NCBI RefSeq assembly: GCF_014297275.1
Contig: NZ_JACOQK010000001.1
Coordinates: 558,001 to 622,000 of the forward strand
Source of the DNA: Clostridium facile
Lineage (GTDB): Bacteria; Bacillota; Clostridia; Oscillospirales; Ruminococcaceae
DNA: 64,000 nucleotides
Reading direction: 5' to 3'
The notes under the pieces were generated by a model, which worked only from the letters and a program-made list of their open reading frames with translations, was not told the DNA's origin and did not search any database. The translations under genes and the position numbers were made by a program. Below, in pieces: positions 27,626 through 35,703 of this stretch. Each line of letters opens with the position of its first letter. Positions within the stretch are counted from its first letter, which is position 1.

Positions 27626-27637
27626 AAGGTTTTTGTT

Positions 27638-27666
27638 TTGAATTTGTACGGAGAATATGGTAAGAT
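27638..27666 (+). promoter_or_regulatory. Promoter of the second AraC regulator
   Basis: TTGAAT (27638-27643) and TAAGAT (27661-27666) with 17-bp spacing, 40 bp before the start. Confidence 0.55.
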
Positions 27667-27706
27667 AATGATAAAAGAATTGTGAAATAAGGAAGAAGGG
27701 AATCGG

Positions 27707-28798
27707 ATGGAATACTGTTCACTGGGCACGATGTGCCAAAAGGAATTATTGCTGAAAAAGCGATGGCTGTATGAAAAAAATCCAACTAGGGAGGCGGCAG
27801 ATGAACTGAGGGAGTTGTATCAACAGTACGGCTATGAGTTTTTGAACCCCGCAGCCCCTTTTGTGAACCATTCTTTGGAGGAGCATTTTATCACACCGGA
27901 AAACCAGTATTTTTATGGGCATCAGCATGTTGTTATTATGCGCCATCTTTGCTATTCCCCCATGAACTGGCATGGGCATGAATTTTTTGAGTTAACCTAC
28001 GTATGGCGGGGGGATTGTATTCATTCGATCAATGGGGAAGAACACTATCTACAACAGGGGGATTGTTGTATTTTACCACCCTATTTGATGCACGCCCTTT
28101 ACACCGAGAATGAAACCAGTGTTATTGTGAATATCTTGATACGTAAACCCACTTTTTATTATACTTTTACCAGCCTGTTATCCGAATTTGACCATCTTTC
28201 TTCTTTTTTCCGGTTTGCATTGCTGGAAGGGAGGGCGGACTCCTATTTGATGTTCCGTTGTGGAAAGGATTCTTTATTGCAGGGAACGGTACAGCAATTG
28301 TATGAGGAGTATTTTTGCGATGAGGCGTATTCTGCCCCAATTTTGGACAGTTCCATGATTGTTTTTTTGGGGTTGTTATTGCGGCGGCACCGTCAGGATA
28401 TTCGGCTGTTCCAAAGTGATTTGGAAGAAAGTGAGGTGCCTGTATCCAAAATTTTAGCATTTGTTTCGGAACATTTACAGGATATTAGCCTGGATATGCT
28501 AGCCCAACATCTCCATTACAATAAAAATTACCTTAGTTCTTTGATTCAAAAAACCATGGGGCAGAAATTTCAGGATATTGTAAAGGAACAACGTTTTTTA
28601 TATGCTGCTAAAATGTTAGGTCAAGGTAACCAGTCCATTAAGTCCATTATGGAATCCATTGGCTACCATGATTCTAGCCATTTTTACCGGAATTTTAAAG
28701 AGCTATTTGGTATGACTCCAGCTCAATATCGGCAAACTCATGGGAATATCATTGAATCATCCCCATCAGACAATGAGCCTTTCAAAGATGAATCATAG
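27707..28798 (+). CDS. AraC-family regulator with cupin sensor domain (copy 2)
   Basis: Transcription factor of 363 residues, paralogue of the protein at 22680-23783. Shared landmarks are KKRWLYEK near the start, HGHEFFEL and WRGDC in the cupin domain, KPTFYYTF, and in the DNA-binding half LQDISLDMLAQHLHYNKNYL and MGQKFQDIVKEQRF. The recognition-helix regions are nearly the same while the extreme termini differ, so the two may bind related sites but answer to different ligands. It has its own promoter and stands downstream of the enzyme's terminator, giving a regulator-enzyme-regulator layout probably made by tandem duplication. Confidence 0.92.
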   Translation: MEYCSLGTMCQKELLLKKRWLYEKNPTREAADELRELYQQYGYEFLNPAAPFVNHSLEEHFITPENQYFYGHQHVVIMRHLCYSPMNWHGHEFFELTYVWRGDCIHSINGEEHYLQQGDCCILPPYLMHALYTENETSVIVNILIRKPTFYYTFTSLLSEFDHLSSFFRFALLEGRADSYLMFRCGKDSLLQGTVQQLYEEYFCDEAYSAPILDSSMIVFLGLLLRRHRQDIRLFQSDLEESEVPVSKILAFVSEHLQDISLDMLAQHLHYNKNYLSSLIQKTMGQKFQDIVKEQRFLYAAKMLGQGNQSIKSIMESIGYHDSSHFYRNFKELFGMTPAQYRQTHGNIIESSPSDNEPFKDES

Positions 28799-29276
28799 CT
28801 TTTAATAGAAAAGTTTATTTATAAAAAGTGATATACACATTGTTTTTTAATTGTGAAGTGTCATATGGAATATTTGATAGTGATTGATAAACTTTTCCCG
28901 GTTACCAATAAAATTAGAGATGCCATGCGAAAATGGTATAAAAAATAATATCTGATTTCAAATATAAGCTTTACAGTTTATGTAATGCTATTATATTATT
29001 TTTCTATTCATATTAGCCATGTAGCATAATAAAAAATAGTTTTTTATGTTGAAAGCGGGTACTATTTAATTCCTCTTGATAAAACTTTTGATTTATGGAA
29101 TGAGTTTTATTTTGTGTACACAGGTTAATGCTGAGCGACCTTACTCGGAGGTTTAAAAAATGGTAAGATATACGGAAATTTTTGTTTACTGGTGGTTACA
29201 TCTATAACAAAAATGTATTCTTAGTTGTAGTGCTTTCCACTCAAAACTAAAGTTCATGGTACTCTAAGTAAATAAG
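28799..29276. other. AT-rich intergenic region with no convincing gene
   Basis: Roughly 480 bases after the second AraC gene. The only thing with a translation signal is a 15-codon frame (29160-29207) preceded by CGGAGGT with 7-nt spacing, encoding a short aromatic peptide; it is probably chance. Confidence 0.35.
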
Positions 29277-29312
29277 AAAAAACAGGCTAGATTTTTTTCT
29301 AGCCTGTTTTTT
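29277..29312. terminator. Bidirectional terminator between convergent units
   Basis: AAAAAACAGGCTAGA (29277-29291) pairs with its complement (29298-29312), with T-runs on either strand. It lies between the plus-strand AraC gene and the end of the minus-strand glycosylation operon and can serve both. Confidence 0.85.
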
Positions 29313-29407
29313 ATTCATTTTAAAATAATTATTAGTGTTAAAACACCTTTAACGAGAAAATCCTCACTAAATAGGTAGAAAAAGGGTTTCCTTTTATCTT
29401 GTATCCG

Positions 29408-29761
29408 TTAGCGTTTTAAACTGAGCAATACGACACCAATGAGGATGAGCCCACTTGCTAAAATCTGAACCCAGCTGACAGATTCATGCAGGAATAGCAC
29501 AGAGGCCACCATAACGCCAATAAAGATAATACCAGTAGTAATTGGATAAATCTTGCTCAAATCAAATTTGGATACCAAAACCAGGTAGATCAGAAAGCTG
29601 GAGATATAACATAACATTCCAAAAATCGAAATTAAGCTGATTTTAAAGCTGAAAATCCCGGATGATACCCCCAGGCTAATTCCTGTTTGGCTCCCTAGTT
29701 TGAATAGGACCAGTCCAGAACAAGATAGTAAAATATAAAGCGCAGCGATAATATATTGCAT
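29408..29761 (-). CDS. SMR/EamA-like four-helix membrane protein, probable lipid-sugar flippase
   Basis: A 117-residue protein of four predicted membrane helices (about 2-22, 33-58, 68-88, 96-114). The end half (SKIYPITTGIIFIGVMVAS, then a helix ending GVVLLSLKR) resembles EmrE/ArnE-type small transporters. It is the last gene of a four-gene minus-strand operon with a polyprenyl-sugar synthase and a GT-C-like protein, 21 bp after the DUF2142 gene. In that context a flippase for an undecaprenyl-linked sugar (ArnE/ArnF-like) is more likely than drug export. That is inference from neighbours. Confidence 0.75.
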   Translation of the reverse strand: MQYIIAALYILLSCSGLVLFKLGSQTGISLGVSSGIFSFKISLISIFGMLCYISSFLIYLVLVSKFDLSKIYPITTGIIFIGVMVASVLFLHESVSWVQILASGLILIGVVLLSLKR

Positions 29762-29782
29762 TTTAATTCCCCCATTTTTTTG

Positions 29783-31390
29783 TTATCCAGCATAATGGTT
29801 GATTAAGTCAATTAAGGTCATACAATTACAGAACATAATTAATAAATACAACCCCCATGGCTTTGTTTGTTCGTATGGTATTACTTCAGAATTCTGTTCT
29901 GTTAAAGGGGATTCCTCAACAGAAGAAGATCCTGTCGCAGGTAATTTTTGTTTGATCCACATACGTACTTGCGGTGCAAAGCAAGCAAGGCACAACACAA
30001 TAGGAATAAAATAACGGCCTTGTACACCAGCGATTGTTAAGCTTGCAACTGGATTCCATTGGGCGTATAATGCGGATAAGGTTAATAATCCTGTGCCAAA
30101 GAAAATCGCTGCGAAGATAAATTTATGGAATGTGGCTATCTTTTTATTATTGCACACTACAAATAGCGCAATGATCAAAATAAACTGGTAAACGCCATAT
30201 CCCCAGAAACTGGTTGGAACGATTAGCCATCCCATAGAAGAACCTGTTAAATTGGAAAGATAACTTGGAAAATCATCAAGAATTGTCCTGAGCAGAGTTC
30301 CAATATAGTTGAATGGATGGGTTAATACAAATGAGATTTGTCCAGCAATATCCACACCTTCGTTTGTTGTTCCAAAATAACGTGTGGTGATTCCTAACCA
30401 GATCAAATTGATGAAAATGGCACCAAACATCAATAAAACTTTATACAGCACAGTGCCTTTTTTGGATTGGAACCGGTTGTTTGGGATTATTAGCGCCAAT
30501 AAAATAAACAAGATATAGATAACTTTACACATGGTAAGTAGGATGAGGGAAACTGCAAAAACAGCAAGATGCCATTTTTTAACTTTTTCTTTTTGTGCTA
30601 ACCATAACACAAAAGCAACACAGAAAATAGCCATGGCATTTGTCATCACGTCAGCGGAAGCAGAAATGGATTGATGTAAAAACATCGGCATTAACCCAAT
30701 AGTAAATACTGCAAATTTCGCATATGGGATGATTTTAATCGCAAAATAAATTAAGGCAATCCCCATAATACAGTTAAAGATACGGGCAGCATAAAAAACA
30801 ACCATGGCATTATCGGTAAACAGGTGGGAGATAAAGATTCCAAGGCTACTTGCAATATAACATAGAGGGGAGTAAAGGGCAGCACCAGAATATGCAGTAT
30901 AGGTTACCATATTGCCGTAATCCAACTGTTCCCCCCAATGGGAAAAAGCTTCTTGATAGGTAACATTGGTTTGGTTATATCCTAGAATATGATTTGGAAA
31001 ATAATTTCCAGCCGTTCCTTCCCCTAACACTGGCGTGAGAAAGTCCCCTTGTGCGATCTCAAAACTACGGAGATAATGGGCAAACTCATCTGGAACCATT
31101 CCTAAAGGAATGACAATCAAGTAACCAATGCTTAGAATAATCGCAAAAACCAAAAAGAGAATATGCAGTTTTTTGGTTTTTTGAATACAAACACAAATTG
31201 CGATAAAGCTAAGGATAAGGTAAATGAAAAAAGCAATTTCAATGTTATGCCGTAGAGGGGTTGTTGAGGTAATTGTTTGCCGAACATAAAAAGCAATTAC
31301 AAATACAAAAAAGATTGCGCCTAACCACATCAGATTTTTTTGGATAAAACGGAGGATGGTAGACCCAAGGTTTTGTTTTTCTTTTAACAT
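29783..31390 (-). CDS. DUF2142 membrane protein, probable GT-C glycosyltransferase
   Basis: A polytopic membrane protein of 535 residues with about 12 predicted helices. A short acidic motif in the first extracytoplasmic loop (LGMVPDEFAHYLRSFEIAQ, near 95-113) is characteristic of DUF2142 and recalls the catalytic Asp-bearing loop of GT-C enzymes, which take sugar from a polyprenyl carrier. The long loop after it (about 115-165) is predicted to be outside. It sits between DUF2304 and the small flippase-like gene. Function is inferred: transfer of a lipid-linked sugar to a surface polymer such as teichoic acid, wall polysaccharide or glycoprotein. Confidence 0.8.
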   Translation of the reverse strand: MLKEKQNLGSTILRFIQKNLMWLGAIFFVFVIAFYVRQTITSTTPLRHNIEIAFFIYLILSFIAICVCIQKTKKLHILFLVFAIILSIGYLIVIPLGMVPDEFAHYLRSFEIAQGDFLTPVLGEGTAGNYFPNHILGYNQTNVTYQEAFSHWGEQLDYGNMVTYTAYSGAALYSPLCYIASSLGIFISHLFTDNAMVVFYAARIFNCIMGIALIYFAIKIIPYAKFAVFTIGLMPMFLHQSISASADVMTNAMAIFCVAFVLWLAQKEKVKKWHLAVFAVSLILLTMCKVIYILFILLALIIPNNRFQSKKGTVLYKVLLMFGAIFINLIWLGITTRYFGTTNEGVDIAGQISFVLTHPFNYIGTLLRTILDDFPSYLSNLTGSSMGWLIVPTSFWGYGVYQFILIIALFVVCNNKKIATFHKFIFAAIFFGTGLLTLSALYAQWNPVASLTIAGVQGRYFIPIVLCLACFAPQVRMWIKQKLPATGSSSVEESPLTEQNSEVIPYEQTKPWGLYLLIMFCNCMTLIDLINHYAG

Positions 31391-31402
31391 CTCAAATCTC
31401 CT

Positions 31403-31810
31403 TTAGTGTGATTCTAAATGATTAGGATCATCCTGTTCTTTTTTTTGCTCAGAACCAGCGTTTTTTTCTTCTAAGTCCCGGATGCGGCGCTCCAAAATGG
31501 CGACAGCTTGGGTTAAGCGGGTTAAACGGCTTGTCTGGTTGGACACAATCAAGGTGAGTGAAATTAAAATAACTAGAACAAAAATACCTTCCAGCATAAA
31601 GATAAAGTTAGAAGGGACTTCCACACCAATCCATTTGGATACCTGAATGGAAAGTTGCGGGAAGATAATCATAATTAACAGGATAATGCTGGAGAAAATC
31701 CAGATTAAAGAGTATTTTAAAGAGAGTTTTCCTTTCCGTAATAGGTGAATAATGGCAAGCAGAAAAATGACAACCAAAACCAATAACACGATTTGTAATG
31801 CAAGTGACAT
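31403..31810 (-). CDS. DUF2304 membrane protein
   Basis: A 135-residue protein with three predicted helices (about 4-23, 33-52, 67-90) and a C-terminal cytoplasmic coiled coil (about 95-120, SRLTRLTQAVAILERRIRDL). DUF2304 proteins are commonly encoded beside GT2 polyprenyl-sugar synthases; the soluble GT2 next door lacks membrane helices, so this protein may anchor it to the membrane. It lies 3 bp from the GT2 stop codon and 12 bp before the DUF2142 gene, a tight operon. Confidence 0.8.
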   Translation of the reverse strand: MSLALQIVLLVLVVIFLLAIIHLLRKGKLSLKYSLIWIFSSIILLIMIIFPQLSIQVSKWIGVEVPSNFIFMLEGIFVLVILISLTLIVSNQTSRLTRLTQAVAILERRIRDLEEKNAGSEQKKEQDDPNHLESH

Positions 31811-31813
31811 TTT

Positions 31814-32533
31814 TTATTCCCCCTTTTTACGGATTGCCTGGATGAGCAACGCCAGTTCTACTTTGCACATATAGTAAATAGACTTAAAGCCGGAAATAGA
31901 GGAGGTTCCTCCTTGGCGTTCGTTCATTACCACAGGCACTTCTTCAATTTTATACCCATTGCGGATGACAGAGATAATCGCTTCTGGTTCCGGATAATCC
32001 TGGGCATAATGGTCCACAAAAAAGTGGATTAATTTTTTATTGCAGGCACGGAATCCGCTGGTTACATCCAATACTTTGGAGCGGCAGAGGATTTTTAAGC
32101 TGGTGCTGATGATTTTAATCCCCAATTGACGCATCCCAGTGGACTGGAATCCTGTTTTTTCAATATAGCGGGAACCAATTGCCATGTCAGCTTGTCCATT
32201 CACCAAAGGTTGAATTAATTTTTGGATATAATGTGGGTCATGCTGGCCATCTCCATCTAGTTGGATGGCAATGTCATAATTGTTTTGGTAGGCGTACAAA
32301 TATCCTGTTTGCATTCCGCCGCCAATCCCCAGGTTCACAGGCAAGTCAATAAATGAAAAATGGTTTTGTTTTAATATATTAAGTGTATTATCTTTGGAGC
32401 CATCGTTGATTACCACATAATCCACTTGATGTTCCATGGTACTACAGGCTTGTTTTAGGTTTTCCACTGTGTTTTGGATGCTTTCCTGTTCGTTATAAGC
32501 AGGAATAATCACCAAAATACGAAGCTTCTTCAT
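31814..32533 (-). CDS. GT2 glycosyltransferase, DPM1/polyprenyl-phosphate sugar synthase type
   Basis: First gene of the minus-strand operon, 239 residues, soluble. GT-A motifs are IPAYNEQESI (10-19), INDGS with Asp44, and the DXD region QLDGDGQHD (91-99), followed by GSRY and a C-terminal DVTSGFRACNKK. The architecture is that of dolichol-phosphate-mannose synthases and bacterial GtrB/PpgS-like enzymes, but without the C-terminal membrane helices. It is predicted to make undecaprenyl-phosphate-linked sugar at the inner membrane face, using a nucleotide sugar. AGGAGG lies just upstream of the ATG. Confidence 0.9.
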   Translation of the reverse strand: MKKLRILVIIPAYNEQESIQNTVENLKQACSTMEHQVDYVVINDGSKDNTLNILKQNHFSFIDLPVNLGIGGGMQTGYLYAYQNNYDIAIQLDGDGQHDPHYIQKLIQPLVNGQADMAIGSRYIEKTGFQSTGMRQLGIKIISTSLKILCRSKVLDVTSGFRACNKKLIHFFVDHYAQDYPEPEAIISVIRNGYKIEEVPVVMNERQGGTSSISGFKSIYYMCKVELALLIQAIRKKGE

Positions 32534-32596
32534 AATATCCTCCTTTTATTGATGTCTTTGGAACGATAATAGTAACAAATTGATTACAACTAAAAA

Positions 32597-32625
32597 ATTA
32601 TACCATAAATTCTACCAATACACAA
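32597..32625 (-). promoter_or_regulatory. Promoter of the glycosylation operon
   Basis: Minus strand: TTGTGT (32620-32625) and a perfect TATAAT (32597-32602) with 17-bp spacing, 63 bp before the GT2 start. The remaining sequence up to 32860 is AT-rich and shows no gene. Confidence 0.6.
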
Positions 32626-32863
32626 GAAAATTTACCAAAAAGCCGGATAATTTTTTCGTTTTTGTCGAAAATAGGAGAAATAAATGATGTTATTTTTGTG
32701 TTGTAATGGTAGGGTATATAAATGAAATCAAACAATCCACTATTATAGAAACCATTCGATTTTTAGGATAAGATGCTGAAATACTCCATAGTAAAGTTGG
32801 TTCTGATTTTTGATGAACACTATTTTATATCATTGCCGTTTTTTGTGATTTATAAACAAAAAG

Positions 32864-32885
32864 TCCCATTGGAAAACCAATGGGA
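32864..32885 (-). terminator. Terminator of the tautomerase gene
   Basis: TCCCATTGG and CCAATGGGA form a perfect 9-bp stem with a 4-nt loop; on the minus strand it is followed by a T-rich stretch. It lies 10 bp beyond the stop codon. Confidence 0.75.
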
Positions 32886-32895
32886 AAAAACTAGT

Positions 32896-33240
32896 TTAAA
32901 AATTAGACCCGTTCCAGCCCCAATGCTCAAATTCAGAGTAGGTAACATAAATGCGGGATGGCTGGATACCAAGCACCTGATGGAAAATCTGGCTAATTTT
33001 TTCGGTTAGTGCTTCATACTGCTCCCCAGTGAAGCCGCCAAACACCTTCACTTCCACCATAGCGCAAGGGTTATTTTGATTGCCTTGGAAATACATATGG
33101 CACTGCTGTTCAAAATCCAGCATCAGCCACTGTTCCGACTTTCCAGGCAGCAGGGAAATCGCTTCGCCTAGCTGTGTTTTTAAACTTTTTTCCTGTTCGG
33201 GTGAAATTTCATTGCTTACTTTTGTGTGGATATATGGCAT
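32896..33240 (-). CDS. MIF/phenylpyruvate tautomerase family protein
   Basis: A 114-residue protein of the macrophage migration inhibitory factor family. The start is set at 33240 because a GAGGAGG site precedes this ATG and because processing then exposes the catalytic N-terminal proline (MPYIHTKVS); an upstream ATG at 33255 would overlap the binding site and bury the proline. The segment VEVKVFGG and the Asn/Trp-rich C-terminus also fit. Activity would be keto-enol tautomerisation of phenylpyruvate-like substrates; the biological role in bacteria is unclear. It is monocistronic with its own terminator. Confidence 0.82.
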   Translation of the reverse strand: MPYIHTKVSNEISPEQEKSLKTQLGEAISLLPGKSEQWLMLDFEQQCHMYFQGNQNNPCAMVEVKVFGGFTGEQYEALTEKISQIFHQVLGIQPSRIYVTYSEFEHWGWNGSNF

Positions 33241-33562
33241 AAAGAACCTCCTCAATTCTGTGTCATTATTTTGTCTTTTTAATGGGGATATATACTAATC
33301 AAAATCGTAAGGACGTTTTGGAACATCTAGGAAAACCCCATTATTCTTGTTGTAACTATCTACCCTATATTTTCAAATAGGAGAACACAAAGCCATATTA
33401 CTGGCGAAGCAGGGAAACGTAATGTCCTGAAGAGGATACTGGCAAATGCTGTACTGCCCGTCAGTTGCTACAACGCCTTATTGATTTTCCAATTAAGAGC
33501 TTTTGATCATCACTCAATTGATTCGTCTTGTAGTTCTCCGCGGTAGATATTTTTCACTAACG
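33241..33562. other. Intergenic region, possible decayed coding sequence
   Basis: No intact gene. A plus-strand frame stays open for about 70 codons from about 33335 to 33543, less AT-rich than its surroundings, but has no start codon or ribosome binding site and no motif I recognise. It could be the remnant of a gene. Confidence 0.3.
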
Positions 33563-33598
33563 CAAAACAGCTTGAAACGTTCATTCCAAGCTGTTTTG
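33563..33598 (-). terminator. Terminator of the aconitase gene
   Basis: CAAAACAGCTTG and CAAGCTGTTTTG form a perfect 12-bp stem with a 12-nt loop, located 16 bp past the aconitase stop codon on the minus strand. Confidence 0.7.
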
Positions 33599-33613
33599 TA
33601 TAATATGTAACAA

Positions 33614-35545
33614 TTACATTTTTGATCTTAAATAGTTTAACAAACCGCCATCCAGGATGATTTCTCTGTTTCTGCCGTCCAGGTTGCAGTTGACAGGGAT
33701 GGAAATGCCTTTTGTTTTGTCCACCAAAGTGATTGGTGTGCCGTTTGCGATAGCGTCTTTGATGTTTGGCAATTCCAGGATATCCCCTTGTTCGATTTTG
33801 TCGTAATCGGCTGGGTCTGCGAATGTCAGTGGCAGGATACCGGTATTAATCAGGTTTGCCTCATGGATACGGGCAAAGCTCTTGGTAACAACTGCTTTAA
33901 TGCCCAAGTACAATGGAACTAGGGCAGCGTGTTCACGGGAGGAACCTTGACCATAGTTGGAGCCGCCTACGATGATACCGCTTCCAGCATGTTTTGCCCG
34001 TTCTGGGAATGCAGGGTCGCATACTTCAAAGCAGAACTGGGACAGGTATGGGATGTTGGAACGGTATGGCAGGATTTTGGAACCAGCAGGCATAATGTGG
34101 TCGGTGGTAATGTTGTCCTCTACCTTTAATACTGCTGGAGCTTTGATGGTCTGTTCCAATGGGGAAGCCACTGGGAATGGTTTGATGTTTGGCCCTTTTA
34201 CTACTTCCACGTTGTCAGCTTCTTCTGGAGCGGCTGGCAGTTCAATCATATTGTCGTTGATAATGAAGTGTTCTGGAACCTGGAAGTTTGGCATGTCGCC
34301 CAATTCGGTTGGGTCAGCCAGGTAGCCTTTCAGTGCGGAATAAGCCGCTGTTTCTGGGCTTAACAGATAAACTTGAGCGTCCGCTGTCCCGCTTCTGCCC
34401 AGGAAGTTACGGTTGAATGTCCGCAGGGATACACCGGCGGATTTTGGGGATTGCCCCATACCAATACATGGACCGCAAGCACTTTCCAAGATACGGGCGC
34501 CAGCGTCGATTAAATCGGTTAAAATACCCATTTGCGCCATCATAGTCAGAACCTGTTTGGAACCTGGAGCGATTGCCAGGCTAACATCTGGATGTACTTT
34601 TTTGCCTTTTAAGATGGCTGCGACTTTCATCATATCTGTTAAAGAAGAGTTGGTACAGGAACCAATACATACCTGGTCAATTTTAATTTGGCCTTCTTCC
34701 GCAACGGTTTTTACGTTGTCAGGGCTATGTGGACAAGCAACCATTGGTACCAGTTCGTCCAGTTTGATTTCGTATACTTCGTCGTATTCTGCGTCGTCAT
34801 CCGCTTTTAATTCTACCCAGTCCTCTTCACGGCCTTGTGCTTTTAAGAAAGCTTTTGTGGTTTCGTCGGATGGGAAGATAGAAGTAGTCGCGCCCAATTC
34901 AGCACCCATGTTAGTGATGGTAGCACGTTCTGGAACAGACAGGTGTTTTACACCTTCTCCGCCATATTCGATTACCTTGCCAACGCCGCCTTTTACAGTG
35001 AGCATTTGCAGCACTTTTAAGATGATATCTTTGGCGGAAACCCAAGGTTTTAACTGGCCAACCAGGTTGATACGTACCATTTTTGGCATATTGATATGGT
35101 AAGCGCCCCCTGCCATGGCAACTGCTACGTCAAAACCGCCGGCGCCGCAGGCGAACATACCAATACCGCCGCAGGTTGGGGTATGGCTGTCAGAACCAAT
35201 TAAAGTTTTGCCTGGTTTGCCGAAGCGTTCCAGATGTACCTGGTGGCAGATGCCGTTGCCAGGACGGGAGAAATAAATACCATGCTTTTTCGCAACGGTT
35301 CCAATATATTTGTGGTCGTCCGCATTCATAAAACCGGACTGTAATGTGTTATGGTCAATATAAGCGACACTGCGCTCTGTTTTTACTTGGTCAACGCCCA
35401 AAGCTTCCAGTTGCAGGTAAGCCATTGTGCCGGTTGCGTCCTGGGTTAAGGTCTGGTCAATTTTTAGACCAATCTGGGTACCTTTTACCATTTCGCCGTT
35501 AACAAGATGTGCTTTAATAATTTTCTCGGCTATTGTGTATCCCAT
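33614..35545 (-). CDS. Aconitate hydratase (short, Aquifex/clostridial type)
   Basis: Iron-sulfur enzyme that interconverts citrate and isocitrate in the TCA/glutamate-forming branch, 643 residues. Visible are the substrate-site motif GSDSHT (117-122), the three 4Fe-4S ligands C297 (GSCTNSS), C357 and C360 (ACGPCIGMG), and the C-terminal swivel-domain motif GSNYGQGSSREHAA. It is shorter than the roughly 900-residue AcnA form and matches the single-chain aconitases of about 640 residues found in clostridia. TAGGAGGAA precedes the ATG. Divergent from glyA; citrate synthase and isocitrate dehydrogenase genes are not in the window. Confidence 0.93.
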   Translation of the reverse strand: MGYTIAEKIIKAHLVNGEMVKGTQIGLKIDQTLTQDATGTMAYLQLEALGVDQVKTERSVAYIDHNTLQSGFMNADDHKYIGTVAKKHGIYFSRPGNGICHQVHLERFGKPGKTLIGSDSHTPTCGGIGMFACGAGGFDVAVAMAGGAYHINMPKMVRINLVGQLKPWVSAKDIILKVLQMLTVKGGVGKVIEYGGEGVKHLSVPERATITNMGAELGATTSIFPSDETTKAFLKAQGREEDWVELKADDDAEYDEVYEIKLDELVPMVACPHSPDNVKTVAEEGQIKIDQVCIGSCTNSSLTDMMKVAAILKGKKVHPDVSLAIAPGSKQVLTMMAQMGILTDLIDAGARILESACGPCIGMGQSPKSAGVSLRTFNRNFLGRSGTADAQVYLLSPETAAYSALKGYLADPTELGDMPNFQVPEHFIINDNMIELPAAPEEADNVEVVKGPNIKPFPVASPLEQTIKAPAVLKVEDNITTDHIMPAGSKILPYRSNIPYLSQFCFEVCDPAFPERAKHAGSGIIVGGSNYGQGSSREHAALVPLYLGIKAVVTKSFARIHEANLINTGILPLTFADPADYDKIEQGDILELPNIKDAIANGTPITLVDKTKGISIPVNCNLDGRNREIILDGGLLNYLRSKM

Positions 35546-35575
35546 GAGAATTCCTCCTACTTATAATTTAATTAT

Positions 35576-35604
35576 ATTTTATAACAATGTAGGGCAAATG
35601 TCAA
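35576..35604 (-). promoter_or_regulatory. Aconitase promoter
   Basis: Minus strand: a perfect TTGACA (35599-35604) and TAAAAT (35576-35581) with 17-bp spacing. It is back-to-back with the glyA promoter, with 22 bp between the two -35 boxes. Confidence 0.7.
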
Positions 35605-35626
35605 ATAAACATCGGGATAGATTGGC

Positions 35627-35655
35627 TTGTCAACCAGTGTATTTTGTTGTATAAT
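35627..35655 (+). promoter_or_regulatory. glyA promoter
   Basis: TTGTCA (35627-35632) and a perfect TATAAT (35650-35655) with 17-bp spacing. An in-frame upstream start at 35644 falls inside this promoter, which supports the start at 35704. Confidence 0.7.
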
Positions 35656-35703
35656 AAACCTGTTCTTAAATTATTATTACATGTAAAGAAGGAAGTGTTA
35701 CCA

